From positions 280,495 through 344,494 of the forward strand of contig NZ_JAGGKH010000002.1 of NCBI RefSeq assembly GCF_017873565.1: a DNA stretch of 64,000 nucleotides. The letters are read 5' to 3'. Under the pieces are notes generated by a model. That model searched no databases. It had not been told where the DNA came from and saw only the letters and a list, made by a program, of their open reading frames with translations. The position numbers and the translations under genes are program-made. This stretch comes from Lederbergia galactosidilytica. GTDB lineage: Bacteria > Bacillota > Bacilli > Bacillales > Bacillaceae_C. Positions 28,460 to 37,839 of this stretch are shown here, piece by piece (positions within the stretch are counted from its first letter, which is position 1; each line of letters starts with the position of its first letter).

Positions 28460-28806
28460 TGACTTTCTTATTGGCCCTAATTAATGTCCTAGCCCATGAG
28501 ACAAATTGCTCCAAGGGATTAGAGCGATAATCAGCATTACTAGAGGTAAAGAAGTTCTATTAGCATTATTTCTTCTGCCACCTTCGTTTTTAAGGGGGAA
28601 GCGGTTGGATAGTTTGCTTTTGCTATCTGTTCGGCTTCACCCGTGTCTTTCACCATTGTTCAGTAATTGCTGGAAAGACTCCTAATTAAATCCTGCACTT
28701 AACCATGAATACCTAGGTCAGATATTCATTTCTTTTGACTTGCAGCGGAATCAAAACGACATGACGAATTCGAGAATCTTGCTTAAACACAAACATCTTC
28801 TGCATT
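28460..28806. other. Spacer between tmcAL and ylbK (ylbL site)
   Basis: About 350 bases. In B. subtilis ylbL, a PDZ-protease-like gene, sits here; nothing resembling it remains. Short open stretches of 30-40 codons exist on the minus strand but lack support. No clear terminator was found for either convergent gene. Confidence 0.55.
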
Positions 28807-29574
28807 TTAGTGTTCCTGTATAAGCTGTTTAATCTTTGGTAATTGTCTTAGTGTTTCTTCTTCTCCTCTTTTGATGATATCTTTAATATTTTTGAACGAT
28901 CTTGCACTAAATTCTTCTACATGTGGACGAAGCATTAAATCGGATTCACTTTCTTTGACAGTTCCGATTTCGGTTTGCATTATATCAAGACTTTGCATAA
29001 TCACATCATAAACAGTTGTAATTTCCGCTTTTTTGTTCACTATAGCAACATCCGAAGCTAATACAATATCAGCTCCCATTTTTCTCACAGTGGAAATCGG
29101 AATTTTATCCACTACTCCACCATCTACAAGCAATCTGCCGTTGATTTTGACAGGGGTAAATATCCCGGGGATGGCAATACTTGCACGCACAATACGCGCG
29201 ATATTTCCCTTACTAAATTCTACTTTTTCCCCTGTTTGTAAATCTGTTGTCATGACTTTAACAGGAATTTTCAACTCCTCAAGATTTTTTCCATGCATGA
29301 ATAAATTAATCAGGTTTTCAATCCGCTTCCCTTCTATAAATCCCATTTTGGGAATAGTAAAATCCAGATAATGATTTCTTTGAAAAGCGATGGAAAGCCT
29401 AATTAATTGTTCCAGATTATGTCCAAAGGCGAAAAAACAACCGACTAGGGCGCCCATGCTACTTCCAGCGATAACATCAATCGGGATAGAATGTTCCTGT
29501 AAGATTTTTAATACTCCTAAATGAGCAAAACCTCTTGCCCCTCCAGACCCCAGTGCTAAGCCAATTTTCGGCAT
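28807..29574 (-). CDS. ylbK: YlbK, patatin-like phospholipase family protein
   Basis: Patatin-family serine hydrolase of 255 residues. The catalytic dyad motifs are GSSMG (serine near residue 39) and DGG (near residue 152), with the oxyanion loop GSGGARGFAHLGVL at the N terminus. The likely activity is acyl-ester hydrolysis, but the natural substrate is unknown. It is divergent from ylbJ with about 90 bases between the starts. Confidence 0.93.
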   Translation of the reverse strand: MPKIGLALGSGGARGFAHLGVLKILQEHSIPIDVIAGSSMGALVGCFFAFGHNLEQLIRLSIAFQRNHYLDFTIPKMGFIEGKRIENLINLFMHGKNLEELKIPVKVMTTDLQTGEKVEFSKGNIARIVRASIAIPGIFTPVKINGRLLVDGGVVDKIPISTVRKMGADIVLASDVAIVNKKAEITTVYDVIMQSLDIMQTEIGTVKESESDLMLRPHVEEFSARSFKNIKDIIKRGEEETLRQLPKIKQLIQEH

Positions 29575-29664
29575 CCCAGATCGCCTCCTGGAACATCTTA
29601 TGGTCTAAATACGGTTTTTATGAGTATATTGAATATGTGGATGTTGGACAGGGGGTATACAGTA

Positions 29665-30900
29665 TTGGCTAGGTTTACTTTATCAAAAATGAAAACATTA
29701 GTATTGGCAACATTAGTGACGTTAATGGCTATATCCATGATCGCTTTACCAGAAGACTCATTAGAAGCATCCATACGTGGATTAAAAATGTGGTGGGAAA
29801 TTGTTTTTCCATCTCTCTTCCCCTTTTTTGTCATTTCTGAACTGTTAATTGGTTTTGGAGTGGTTAAATTTTTAGGGGTTCTACTTGAGCCGTTTATGAG
29901 ACCTTTTTTTCGTGTTCCTGGAGTTGGTGGATTCGCTTGGGCTATGGGTATGGCCACTGGTTTTCCCGCCGGAGCTAAATTAACTGCTAGACTAAGGCAA
30001 GAAAATCAATTGACTAAGATTGAAGCACAGAGGTTAGTCTCCTTCACAAATTCATCTAGCCCATTATTCATCTTTGGTGCAGTTTCAGTAGGTTTTTTCC
30101 ATAATCCTCGTTTAGGTTTTTTGCTAGCAGCCGCACATTATTTAGGAAATTTTTTTGTTGGTTTTATTATGCGATTCTATGGTGTAAAAGAAAAAAAGCT
30201 TAAAAAACATAAAGAGAAGAAAGCACTATTCAATATTTCTGAAGCTTTATCATCCTTACATCAAACTAGAATTCAAAATCACAAACCACTTGGTAAACTG
30301 CTAGGAGATGCCGTCATGTCATCCATTCATACTCTCCTTATGATTGGCGGTTTTATTATTCTTTTTTCTGTAATCAATAAATTATTATTTCACCTTCATT
30401 TTACTCCAGCGATCGCATCTTTACTTGACTACATTTTGCCAATTTTGCAGCTCCCAAAAGAATTTGGCAATTCTTTAGTTGCAGGAATTTTTGAAATTAC
30501 ATTGGGGAGTCAAATGGCTAGCGAAGTCCAAAGTTCAGTTTTATTACAACAAGCGATAATCGTTAGTTTTATTCTCGGTTTTAGTGGTTTTAGTGTACAT
30601 GCTCAAGTGGCTAGTATATTAGCAACGACAGATATTGCTTATAAGCCGTTTTTCTTTGCTCGTGTATTGCATGGAATCCTTGCAAGTATATTTACAGTTG
30701 TACTTTGGGAACCTCTTTCCAACTACTTTCATATACAAACAACGAACACCATTGTTCCTGTTTTCCTTCAAGAATATGATCATTGGTGGGAAACCATCTT
30801 GGTCGTGTTCAGTAAGTTTGGTCCATTATTAACGATTATCTCCCTTGTATTTTATCTATTCTTCTATATAAGAAAGATGAGCAACAACCAAGTCAGTTAG
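29665..30900 (+). CDS. ylbJ: YlbJ, sporulation integral membrane protein
   Basis: Polytopic membrane protein needed for normal spore formation in B. subtilis, where it is in the SigE regulon; its transport role is unclear. The 411 residues carry two nucleoside-transporter-gate type repeats: EIVFPSLFPFFVISELLIGFG with GMATGFPAGAKL near residues 45-105, and QLPKEFGNSLVAGIFEITLG with GFSGFSVHAQV near residues 270-320. The TTG at 29665 is chosen because CAGGGGG is nine bases upstream and it fits the family length (408); an ATG at 29620 lies further up. Confidence 0.93.
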   Translation: MARFTLSKMKTLVLATLVTLMAISMIALPEDSLEASIRGLKMWWEIVFPSLFPFFVISELLIGFGVVKFLGVLLEPFMRPFFRVPGVGGFAWAMGMATGFPAGAKLTARLRQENQLTKIEAQRLVSFTNSSSPLFIFGAVSVGFFHNPRLGFLLAAAHYLGNFFVGFIMRFYGVKEKKLKKHKEKKALFNISEALSSLHQTRIQNHKPLGKLLGDAVMSSIHTLLMIGGFIILFSVINKLLFHLHFTPAIASLLDYILPILQLPKEFGNSLVAGIFEITLGSQMASEVQSSVLLQQAIIVSFILGFSGFSVHAQVASILATTDIAYKPFFFARVLHGILASIFTVVLWEPLSNYFHIQTTNTIVPVFLQEYDHWWETILVVFSKFGPLLTIISLVFYLFFYIRKMSNNQVS

Positions 30901-30945
30901 TAAATATACAATAGATGATTCTTACCATTCCTTAAATTGATTGCG

Positions 30946-30999
30946 AAAAAAGCTGTATTTATCCGCTGATAATAGTTTCAATGGATAAATACAGCTTTT
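30946..30999. terminator. Bidirectional terminator between ylbJ and coaD
   Basis: A 17-base perfect stem (AAAAGCTGTATTTATCC with its complement) lies between the convergent ylbJ and coaD genes, with A/T runs at both ends. Confidence 0.9.
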
Positions 31000-31006
31000 C
31001 TATAAT

Positions 31007-31510
<504 letters not shown>

Positions 31511-31702
31511 CTAATTTAGAATGTGTAAAATGATCTGGTAAAATGGTTTGTTTCTTACTCCTATATGTATCGGCGTTATATATACTAGAATTATCGCCTC
31601 ACCGAGCTTTGGAACTACAGGTTATACGAGTTGATGGATGGGAATGAGTAACATCTACCTTGTAGCATACTTGGTAGCTATCCTCCATCATTGAATAGCC
31701 AG

Positions 31703-32251
31703 TTATAGACGATAAATGGATAAAGCCGTAATTCCAAACTGATCTTTTCTATCACACACTAATCCTCCAATACTTTTTGGAAGTGAAAGATCAGAATCAT
31801 GTTCAACTATAATCATTCCCTGCTGTTTAAGAAGATTACTTTTTTCAATCGTATGTAATATCACTTCTAATTTTTGGCGATGATAAGGCGGATCAAGGAA
31901 AATATAATCGAAATGGATATCCCTCTTTATTAATGCTTTTAAAGCCCGTTCAGCATCATTTCTATAGATTTCCACTTGATTATCCAATTCGCAAGATTGA
32001 ACGTTATTTTTGATTGTTTGAATCGCTTGTCGATCTTTATCAATCATAATAACTTTTTCCATCCCACGGCTTAAGCCTTCAATTCCTAATGCACCACTAC
32101 CAGCGAATAAATCGAGGGCTATACCTCCTGAAAAATAAGGGCCAATTATATTAAAAAGTGTCTCCTTAATCTTATCTGTTGTTGGTCTTGTACCATTTCC
32201 TGGCACAGCTTTTAATGGTCTTCCTTTTAAATTTCCAGAAATTACTCTCAT
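31703..32251 (-). CDS. rsmD: RsmD, 16S rRNA G966 N2-methyltransferase
   Basis: SAM-dependent methyltransferase for guanine 966 of 16S rRNA (YlbH). The 182 residues show the N-terminal MRVISGNLKGRPLKAVPG, the SAM-binding LDLFAGSGALGIEGLSRG near residue 46 and the catalytic DPPY near residue 121. The RNA of the ylbH-leader type lies beyond its start, on the opposite strand. Confidence 0.97.
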   Translation of the reverse strand: MRVISGNLKGRPLKAVPGNGTRPTTDKIKETLFNIIGPYFSGGIALDLFAGSGALGIEGLSRGMEKVIMIDKDRQAIQTIKNNVQSCELDNQVEIYRNDAERALKALIKRDIHFDYIFLDPPYHRQKLEVILHTIEKSNLLKQQGMIIVEHDSDLSLPKSIGGLVCDRKDQFGITALSIYRL

Positions 32252-32520
32252 ACCGTCACCAAATTTTATAAGTTGTTATGATTCCAGATTAGTGCCGCTC
32301 GCTCTATTATAGCGAGTCATAGTTCATTTTAATTTACAAATGGTAAAATCCCACATCGATAGTTCTTGTTTTTTATAACTAGAAGGAAAGAATAATCGAC
32401 AAATATTCTTATTAAAGTTCACCTTATCCTACCACATTCTAAATTACCTATACAAATAAAATATATATTTCGACCATAAGCTTTTTATCTGCTGAAGTTT
32501 CTTATTTGAATTAGTATACT
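32252..32520. other. Spacer upstream of rsmD
   Basis: AT-rich, no gene. It holds a small hairpin (CTCGCT with AGCGAG, around 32298-32317) and presumably the divergent promoters for rsmD and for the plus-strand RNA that follows. Confidence 0.5.
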
Positions 32521-32524
32521 TCCT

Positions 32525-32700
32525 TTATTTATAGGCAATAATATTCTTAACGGCATCAAAATGAATGATGCTGTTGCCAACCGCGGAGAAGACTTACATT
32601 CCCCTTAAGTTCTTCCTCCGGTTTCTCCTCTCCCTTTTGCCTTCTAAACCGTTTAGACGGCAATGGAAGGACCCTGCAGAAATGCAGGGTTATTTTTTTT
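32525..32700 (+). ncRNA. Structured RNA of the ylbH-leader type, read on the strand opposite to rsmD
   Basis: Three stem-loops and a terminator follow one another on the plus strand. First comes GGCAA (32533) with TTGCC, enclosing GCATCA/TGATGC. Next is a long stem from ACCG (about 32580) to CGGT, containing AGACTTA/TAAGTTCT. Then TTGCCTTCTAAAC pairs with GTTTAGACGGCAA. Last is ACCCTGCA-GAAA-TGCAGGGT (32671-32690) followed by TATTTTTTTT. Rfam describes a ylbH leader at this locus in Bacillus. Here the T run exists only on the plus strand, so an independent RNA of ~170 bases, antisense to the rsmD direction, fits better than a leader. TATACT at 32513-32518 is a possible -10. The T run overlaps the end of the gene at 32690. 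Confidence 0.6.
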
Positions 32701-34084
32701 CTTTTATTTGAATCGTAGTTGTATCTTGAACAATCTCGATATTAAATAATGTGGGAATAATCGCCATCTCCATCATTATAGTTTCTTGAGCAAACGTTAC
32801 AGGTGCCTCACCGATGCCATAACGCTGATCATTTAAATCAAAATATCTTTTATCAGGATAAAACCGATAATGTATTTTCCCTTTATCAGCTTGAACATTC
32901 TGGCGATCTGTTAACGCCACTTGATAATTCAAAGCCTTAAGCAAGGGTACAGCTTCAATTAACCATTTATCATTTTTATGTAAAACATTTATTTCTCCAA
33001 TATCCTTTCCATTTAAAAACACCTTCCTAGAATCATAAATTATTAAAGGTGAAAAGGGATTCTCTTTAACTTTATTATCAGTAAAAAAGCGAATCTTCCC
33101 TCCTAAAATATCACTCAACATCAAATCAAGATCTTTACTTTCCAATTGTTTTTGATCAAAAGAATGAAGCTGTTGATGCCATTCTTTCATTTGTTCTTCG
33201 GAAAGAGAACGGTCAAGCTCCCCATACATCTTTTTCGCTTTAGCACTCTTCGGTGGCACATTTATTACCAAAGCTGCTATAACTTCGGATAGCCATTCCT
33301 CTGCAGGTTTGAATGTAAAAACATTCTGTATATCCATCATCACCAATTGCCTCTGAAGATCTTGCATATTATCTTCAGGTCGCATAATCCATAATCGTCC
33401 ATTCTTGATTGCTTTATGTTGATCAGTAAGAATCAAATATAAGGGTTCTTGACTAAAAGGAATATAGTTAATATTTTTCGCTGGTTTATTTTCCTTAGAG
33501 GAATATAGGACTATATCTTCATGATTATGAATGATATCCAAAGGTTTCTGTTGCCAGTATAAAACCACCTCATCCTCTATCCCTTCTAAATAGTAATAAT
33601 CTAAGAGTTCCATTTCTTTCATCGTTGTTTCTTTAGTATTCCCAACCCAACTTCCCTTTTTCCAATTAAATTCGCTTAGTTGAATCTTATGCGCTTGAAT
33701 ATCGACACCCTCTAAATGAATAAGCCAATCTTCTAATAAAAAACTTTTCGGTTTTTGTTTTGGAGCAGGAAGAGTATAAGTAAGAGTGATTTCCTCTTCT
33801 TTTACTTCTATACGACTATTTTTTAATGTACAACTCTCATTGCTCCTATTCTCACATTTAACATCTTTTAATTTGTCTGGGATTTGCAACTCATATTTTT
33901 GGTTTGGCAAAGGGCCTATCACCTGTTTGATTTGAAACTGTCCTTGTACATGTTTTAAATACACTGATTCATCAGCTACTATCACAGCCTTTTCATCATT
34001 TACAGAATAAGCTTTCCATTGATATATTAAAGTGCTCACCGTCAAAAGAAACAGCATAATGATCAAAATTATATTTTTTTTCAC
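32690..34084 (-). CDS. Exported protein with a copper-amine-oxidase-like (stalk) domain
   Basis: 464 residues with an N-terminal signal or anchor (NIILIIMLFLLTVSTLIYQW). There is a long middle part of no recognised family and, from about residue 345, a stalk-type segment (VFLNGKDIGEI, then WLIEAVPLLKALNYQV) of the kind named copper amine oxidase N-terminal-like; its end contains further beta-rich sequence. The role is unknown. It lies between ylbG and the ylbH-type RNA, where B. subtilis has no gene, to my knowledge. Its last codons overlap the T run of the RNA terminator. Confidence 0.75.
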   Translation of the reverse strand: MKKNIILIIMLFLLTVSTLIYQWKAYSVNDEKAVIVADESVYLKHVQGQFQIKQVIGPLPNQKYELQIPDKLKDVKCENRSNESCTLKNSRIEVKEEEITLTYTLPAPKQKPKSFLLEDWLIHLEGVDIQAHKIQLSEFNWKKGSWVGNTKETTMKEMELLDYYYLEGIEDEVVLYWQQKPLDIIHNHEDIVLYSSKENKPAKNINYIPFSQEPLYLILTDQHKAIKNGRLWIMRPEDNMQDLQRQLVMMDIQNVFTFKPAEEWLSEVIAALVINVPPKSAKAKKMYGELDRSLSEEQMKEWHQQLHSFDQKQLESKDLDLMLSDILGGKIRFFTDNKVKENPFSPLIIYDSRKVFLNGKDIGEINVLHKNDKWLIEAVPLLKALNYQVALTDRQNVQADKGKIHYRFYPDKRYFDLNDQRYGIGEAPVTFAQETIMMEMAIIPTLFNIEIVQDTTTIQIKEKK

Positions 34085-34147
34085 TGTTAATTCCCCTTAG
34101 TTGTTCTACTAAAGATATCGGCTTAAACCATCTCTGTTTTACAACAT

Positions 34148-34220
34148 AAAAAGCTGTCACAGAAGTATGGAGATCTTGTCCTAATAAAAAACAGGATTTC
34201 TATTTCTTCCGTAACAGCTT
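34148..34220 (-). terminator. Terminator after ylbG
   Basis: On the minus strand AAGCTGTTACGGAAG pairs imperfectly with CTTCTGTGACAGCTT across about 40 bases and is followed by TTTTTAT. It lies directly after the ylbG stop. Confidence 0.7.
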
Positions 34221-34228
34221 ATTCACTT

Positions 34229-34504
34229 TTATAAACCAATTCGATAGTCATATTCCTTGGCTTTATCTGGTTTAGAGTTTTCATACACCGTTTTTAAGAA
34301 AGGTTTATAAGACAATTCAACTTTTTTAACAAATGGCATGGAGGCTAATTTTTCCGCTTTTTCTTCTGCCTCCGCTTGGGCAGTATACATAACTACATAT
34401 TTCATTCTTTTGGATACATAATGAATATTGCCGTATCTTCTTAAGCTTTTAACATTCTTTAAATTAAATAACCAAATGATCAATCCTTGTCTTTCACTTA
34501 ACAT
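34229..34504 (-). CDS. ylbG: YlbG, DUF2129 protein
   Basis: 91-residue cytoplasmic protein of the DUF2129 (UPF0298) family with unknown function. It starts MLSERQGLIIWLFNLKNVKSL, contains RYGNIHYVSKRMKYVVMY and a ferredoxin-like alternation of strands and helices. It usually follows ylbF; here a repeat element lies between them. Confidence 0.9.
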   Translation of the reverse strand: MLSERQGLIIWLFNLKNVKSLRRYGNIHYVSKRMKYVVMYTAQAEAEEKAEKLASMPFVKKVELSYKPFLKTVYENSKPDKAKEYDYRIGL

Positions 34505-34522
34505 ATACCTACCCCTTTAACT

Positions 34523-34634
34523 GCGTGTTCAAATAGGAGGACAAAAGGACCTAGAAGCAGGCCAGAAAGGTTTTGCGCTTGTTCTTGCAACATAGAGATG
34601 TGCATCCATTTGACCCTTACTTCTTTAAACATTT
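34523..34634. repeat. GTTCAAAA-ended intergenic repeat, copy C
   Basis: The left end GCGTGTTCAAATAGGAGGAC matches the right end of copy B read on the other strand. The right end, read on the other strand, AATGTTTAAAGAAGTAAGG, matches the left end of copy B. It is therefore the same element in opposite orientation, placed between ylbF and ylbG. Confidence 0.65.
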
Positions 34635-34647
34635 CCTTTTAATTAAC

Positions 34648-35094
34648 TTAGGCAGAACAACCGCAACCACTACCGGAGCCACAGCTGCCACCACAAGATG
34701 ATCCCGTCTCGAAAAATGGATTTCCTGTAGGAACTTTAATTTGCTCTGAAACAGATCTGGCAATCATGACACTAACTTCATCTAATAATGACTGTAACTC
34801 ATTTTCTACCCTGCGGAAATTCGCGATGTTTTCATCTAAATCCATTTCTCTTTTCCGTTCCCGGGTTTTCACCATAATTTCTTTATAATCCGGGTGGTAT
34901 CGACCAAATCTTTGGACATCCTCATATAAATCCTTCATCTCAAGAAATGATTTAATTTTCCTTTGAGTCTCTGGATCTTTTTGCAATTTATTATAATAAA
35001 ATCTATATTTATCAGCGACCTCTGAATGGATAATTTGTTTGCCTATGCTTTCGGCTTTTTCTAATAATTGAACAGTTTCGATTGTAGCAAGCAT
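34648..35094 (-). CDS. ylbF: YlbF, subunit of the Y-complex (RNase Y regulator)
   Basis: In B. subtilis YlbF, YmcA and YaaT form a complex that redirects RNase Y and is required for competence, biofilm formation and sporulation. The 148 residues are mostly helical (residues 1-125) and end in a cysteine-rich tail, SSCGGSCGSGSGCGCSA, with four cysteines; the complex is reported to carry iron-sulfur clusters. GGAGGTGA precedes the ATG. Confidence 0.95.
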   Translation of the reverse strand: MLATIETVQLLEKAESIGKQIIHSEVADKYRFYYNKLQKDPETQRKIKSFLEMKDLYEDVQRFGRYHPDYKEIMVKTRERKREMDLDENIANFRRVENELQSLLDEVSVMIARSVSEQIKVPTGNPFFETGSSCGGSCGSGSGCGCSA

Positions 35095-35202
35095 GTGCTC
35101 ACCTCCAATTGTTATTTTATCATGTTTTGAATATGGGTGCGACTATTCTTCGTGTTTTGGGTAAGGATTTGCGATTTTCATTAGTTTTTCAACAAGCTTT
35201 TT

Positions 35203-35577
35203 TTATATAATTTTCACTTCAAATATTTTTGATAAGTGACGGGTTTGGTTATTTAATCCCACAATTTCCACCTTCATTTTATGTGATCCAGCCTCTAAGT
35301 TTTTTATAATAAATGCAGCAGTATCGTAATGGTCATAGAATTTCCCATCAATATATACATTGATTTTTGCAGAATTTTCATCTTCTTCGTTAAATGACAC
35401 CTCGGGAACATAACATTCTACTTTAACATGCTTGCCATCAACAAAATGTTGCACTTGGATTGCCGACTTCTCCTCAAGCTCTGATGCCTCTACTGTAAAA
35501 GATTCGGGCTCAGGTATTTTCTGACCACAACCAGTAATTAAGCCTGGTATCATCGCTAATAAGATTAATCTCCACAT
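35203..35577 (-). CDS. Small lipoprotein of unknown function
   Basis: 124 residues with a lipoprotein signal (WRLILLAMIPGLITGCGQK), lipobox LITGC, cysteine near residue 17. The mature part is beta-rich (VYIDGKFYDHYDTAAFIIKN, LEAGSHKMKVEIVGL), resembling an Ig-like or CHRD-like fold, but I recognise no family. The ATG at 35577 is eight bases from AAGGAG; a GTG three codons upstream overlaps that site. It lies between ylbE and ylbF, where B. subtilis has nothing comparable. Confidence 0.75.
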   Translation of the reverse strand: MWRLILLAMIPGLITGCGQKIPEPESFTVEASELEEKSAIQVQHFVDGKHVKVECYVPEVSFNEEDENSAKINVYIDGKFYDHYDTAAFIIKNLEAGSHKMKVEIVGLNNQTRHLSKIFEVKII

Positions 35578-35637
35578 TATAATCACTCCTTCCTTTTAGT
35601 TTTCACAAAAGGAAGAGGTTCATACAAGAAATATTAT

Positions 35638-35880
35638 TTACTTTGAAGCGTTTAATGCCTGAAACATATTCATCATCATGGAGGCCATTTGCATATTATT
35701 TGAGAATCTTTCAACACGATGAGGGATCGTCTTTTTAAAATAGTGTAGGGAGGCAATTTCAAATTGTTCAAGTAGTTCAGGTTCTCGTGATAATTTTCGA
35801 TACCACTGTGGTTGTTCCCGTAGAAACTGTTTTAATTCCTGCTTAGTATAAATATACTGCATGACTTCTTGACGCATCAT
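35638..35880 (-). CDS. ylbE: YlbE-like protein
   Basis: 80-residue protein of the YlbE family, function unknown. The conserved part is ELKQFLREQPQWYRKLSREP near residue 15, followed by a methionine-rich helix (NNMQMASMMMNMFQAL). Two adjacent ATG codons are possible starts; AGGGGG lies five or eight bases before them. It directly follows ylbD. Confidence 0.88.
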   Translation of the reverse strand: MMRQEVMQYIYTKQELKQFLREQPQWYRKLSREPELLEQFEIASLHYFKKTIPHRVERFSNNMQMASMMMNMFQALNASK

Positions 35881-35889
35881 TTCAACCCC

Positions 35890-36300
35890 CTAATCTTTTC
35901 TAAAAGAAAAAGGATTATTGGACTTTGCCTGTTGTGCACCTGAAGATTGTGCCCCATTCTGACCACTTGATTGACTGAATTGAGTTAACACCCCTTGAAC
36001 CGCACCAATCGCCTGACTTAGTTGTTGAATATGCTGCTGTAATTGGTTGCCATCCATATTCTTTAAGATTTTTGTAATTTGACCTATAGATAATTTACTA
36101 TCTTCCTCTTTTTTTTCATTATTTTCCGTTTTACTTGTACCTTCATTTTTCCATCTAGGATCATCTTCACCAAGTAAATACCAATCCTCAAATAACTCCT
36201 GCCAAGTGTATTCTTCTTGGCGAACTGCCTTAATTAAATGAGGATGTTGTTGTATAAAATTTTTAAATTCCTTTACAGAGGGATGGAGCTCTTTATCCAT
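35890..36300 (-). CDS. ylbD: YlbD, putative spore coat protein
   Basis: 136-residue member of the YlbD coat family. The N terminus is conserved (ELHPSVKEFKNFIQQHPHLI, then TWQELFEDWYLLGEDDPRW). A charged linker follows, then a glutamine-rich helix (residues 75-110) and a low-complexity serine/glutamine tail typical of coat proteins. The ATG at 36300 fits the ribosome site AGGTGA better than the ATG two codons upstream. Confidence 0.88.
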   Translation of the reverse strand: MDKELHPSVKEFKNFIQQHPHLIKAVRQEEYTWQELFEDWYLLGEDDPRWKNEGTSKTENNEKKEEDSKLSIGQITKILKNMDGNQLQQHIQQLSQAIGAVQGVLTQFSQSSGQNGAQSSGAQQAKSNNPFSFRKD

Positions 36301-36448
36301 TATCATTCACCTCGCCTATACAATCGTCCTATATATAGATTATGTTTGCCCCCCAAAAAAGTGAGTAAAAGAGAGAGCTTCGAGCAAGTCATAAGGGGCG
36401 ATTAGAAACATGGTGAATGCACAAGCTTATGGTCAAAACCATATATTT

Positions 36449-37546
36449 TTATTCCATCTCAATGAAATTTTGTGTGTAATATCTTTGATAAACGCCTACA
36501 CCTAAATTTGTATATTTATCATCCAAGAGAGTCTTTCTATGGTCATCGGAATTAAGCCAGCCTTCAACAACAGCGGGACCATCTATATAATCCTTAGCTA
36601 TATTTTCTGCTGCTGCATTATAATCAATTCCGTTCACATCAAGTCTTTCAGCAAGTGAACCAAATTCAGGTGAATCATGGGAAAAATATTCTTGATTTTT
36701 CATATCTTTACTATGTTCGTATGCTACTGTAGACACCGTTTCATCCCATTCTAAAGGATATAAATCAAAACGTTCTCTAATAATATTTGTTATATCAAAT
36801 ACCTGCTTTTTACTTCCCTCTTCGATAGCGTCCCAATCATCTCTTTTTAATTCATCTGGCTTTATGAGGTTTCCGTTATAAACCAACTCATATGGTTTTT
36901 GAGTAATAAGCGTTTTTTTATCTAAAAAGCGAATACTAGATAGCGTCCCTGTAAATTTATCAATGGCTAGTTGAGCAAAAATCTCTCCTAGAGGGACAAG
37001 GGGTCGAATATATAAATCCTCCTCCGATAATTCAAACCGATAAGTTCCATCATCAGTAGAAACTGTAATTTCAGTTTCTAAAATAGTTGACCGAAAAACA
37101 TCCTCGATAGGCTGGCCAATTGTATAAGGCGCAACATTCAATTGATTTCCGATCGCATAAATCGTAACAATTTTTTCCTTAGTGACACCTACCTGCATAT
37201 AGGTCCCACTAAAACCTTTATAAATCCACCAATCATACCCATAGGCAGATGGTTCAATTCTTTCTGGTTTTCCGTAATCATCTATAATTGCCTGGCTGTC
37301 TTTTCCGATATAAACGGATAGTCCTTCTTGAGGACGAGTCGTTTCCTCCATGCTGTCCCCATTTATAAAATAATCAATTTTAGGAGGTTTGGCGGAATTC
37401 TGATCTTTTAAAGGTTCATGACTATTTTCATCAGTAGAATGGGAAAAAATCATAAGTATAAATATAATCGGCGTAATAATACAAATTCGAACAAAAGTAC
37501 GCAGCCTTGGCCCTCCTTTCTTTAAAAGCGATCTGTCCCTTTTCAT
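36449..37546 (-). CDS. ylbC: YlbC, CAP-domain secreted protein
   Basis: SCP/CAP-superfamily protein with an N-terminal membrane signal (TFVRICIITPIIFILMIFSH). A CAP-associated domain spans about residues 75-215 (YGKPERIEPSAYGYDWWIYKG). The C-terminal CAP domain has VFDITNIIRERFDLYPLEWD, AYEHSKDMKNQEYFSHDSP and the active-site-like histidines (SDDHRKTLLDDKYTNLGVG). Its function in Bacillus is unknown. The ATG at 37546 lacks a ribosome site. A perfect AAAGGAGGG lies inside the frame, seven bases before a CTG at 37504, so the true start may be that CTG (351 residues). Confidence 0.88.
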   Translation of the reverse strand: MKRDRSLLKKGGPRLRTFVRICIITPIIFILMIFSHSTDENSHEPLKDQNSAKPPKIDYFINGDSMEETTRPQEGLSVYIGKDSQAIIDDYGKPERIEPSAYGYDWWIYKGFSGTYMQVGVTKEKIVTIYAIGNQLNVAPYTIGQPIEDVFRSTILETEITVSTDDGTYRFELSEEDLYIRPLVPLGEIFAQLAIDKFTGTLSSIRFLDKKTLITQKPYELVYNGNLIKPDELKRDDWDAIEEGSKKQVFDITNIIRERFDLYPLEWDETVSTVAYEHSKDMKNQEYFSHDSPEFGSLAERLDVNGIDYNAAAENIAKDYIDGPAVVEGWLNSDDHRKTLLDDKYTNLGVGVYQRYYTQNFIEME

Positions 37547-37839
37547 TTTTCATTATGTTATGTATATAATGATTCCATTCTAACATTGTTTTCTACTCAA
37601 AGAAAATGAATATACATAGAACAGCTGGATTTTCATGGTTTATTACATTACAATCAAATTTCCTTTACAACTAGTTAATAATTCGCCTAAAAGTTGTCAT
37701 CTTTTCACTTTCCTCTTCATACAACAAACCCATAACATTGCAAGTTCCAGATTTTTCGACTATTATATAAGAGGAATAAATGATTCTTTTATGTTAAAAA
37801 TCGAATGATACATTATTGATCACAAAGGAGGCCATTACC

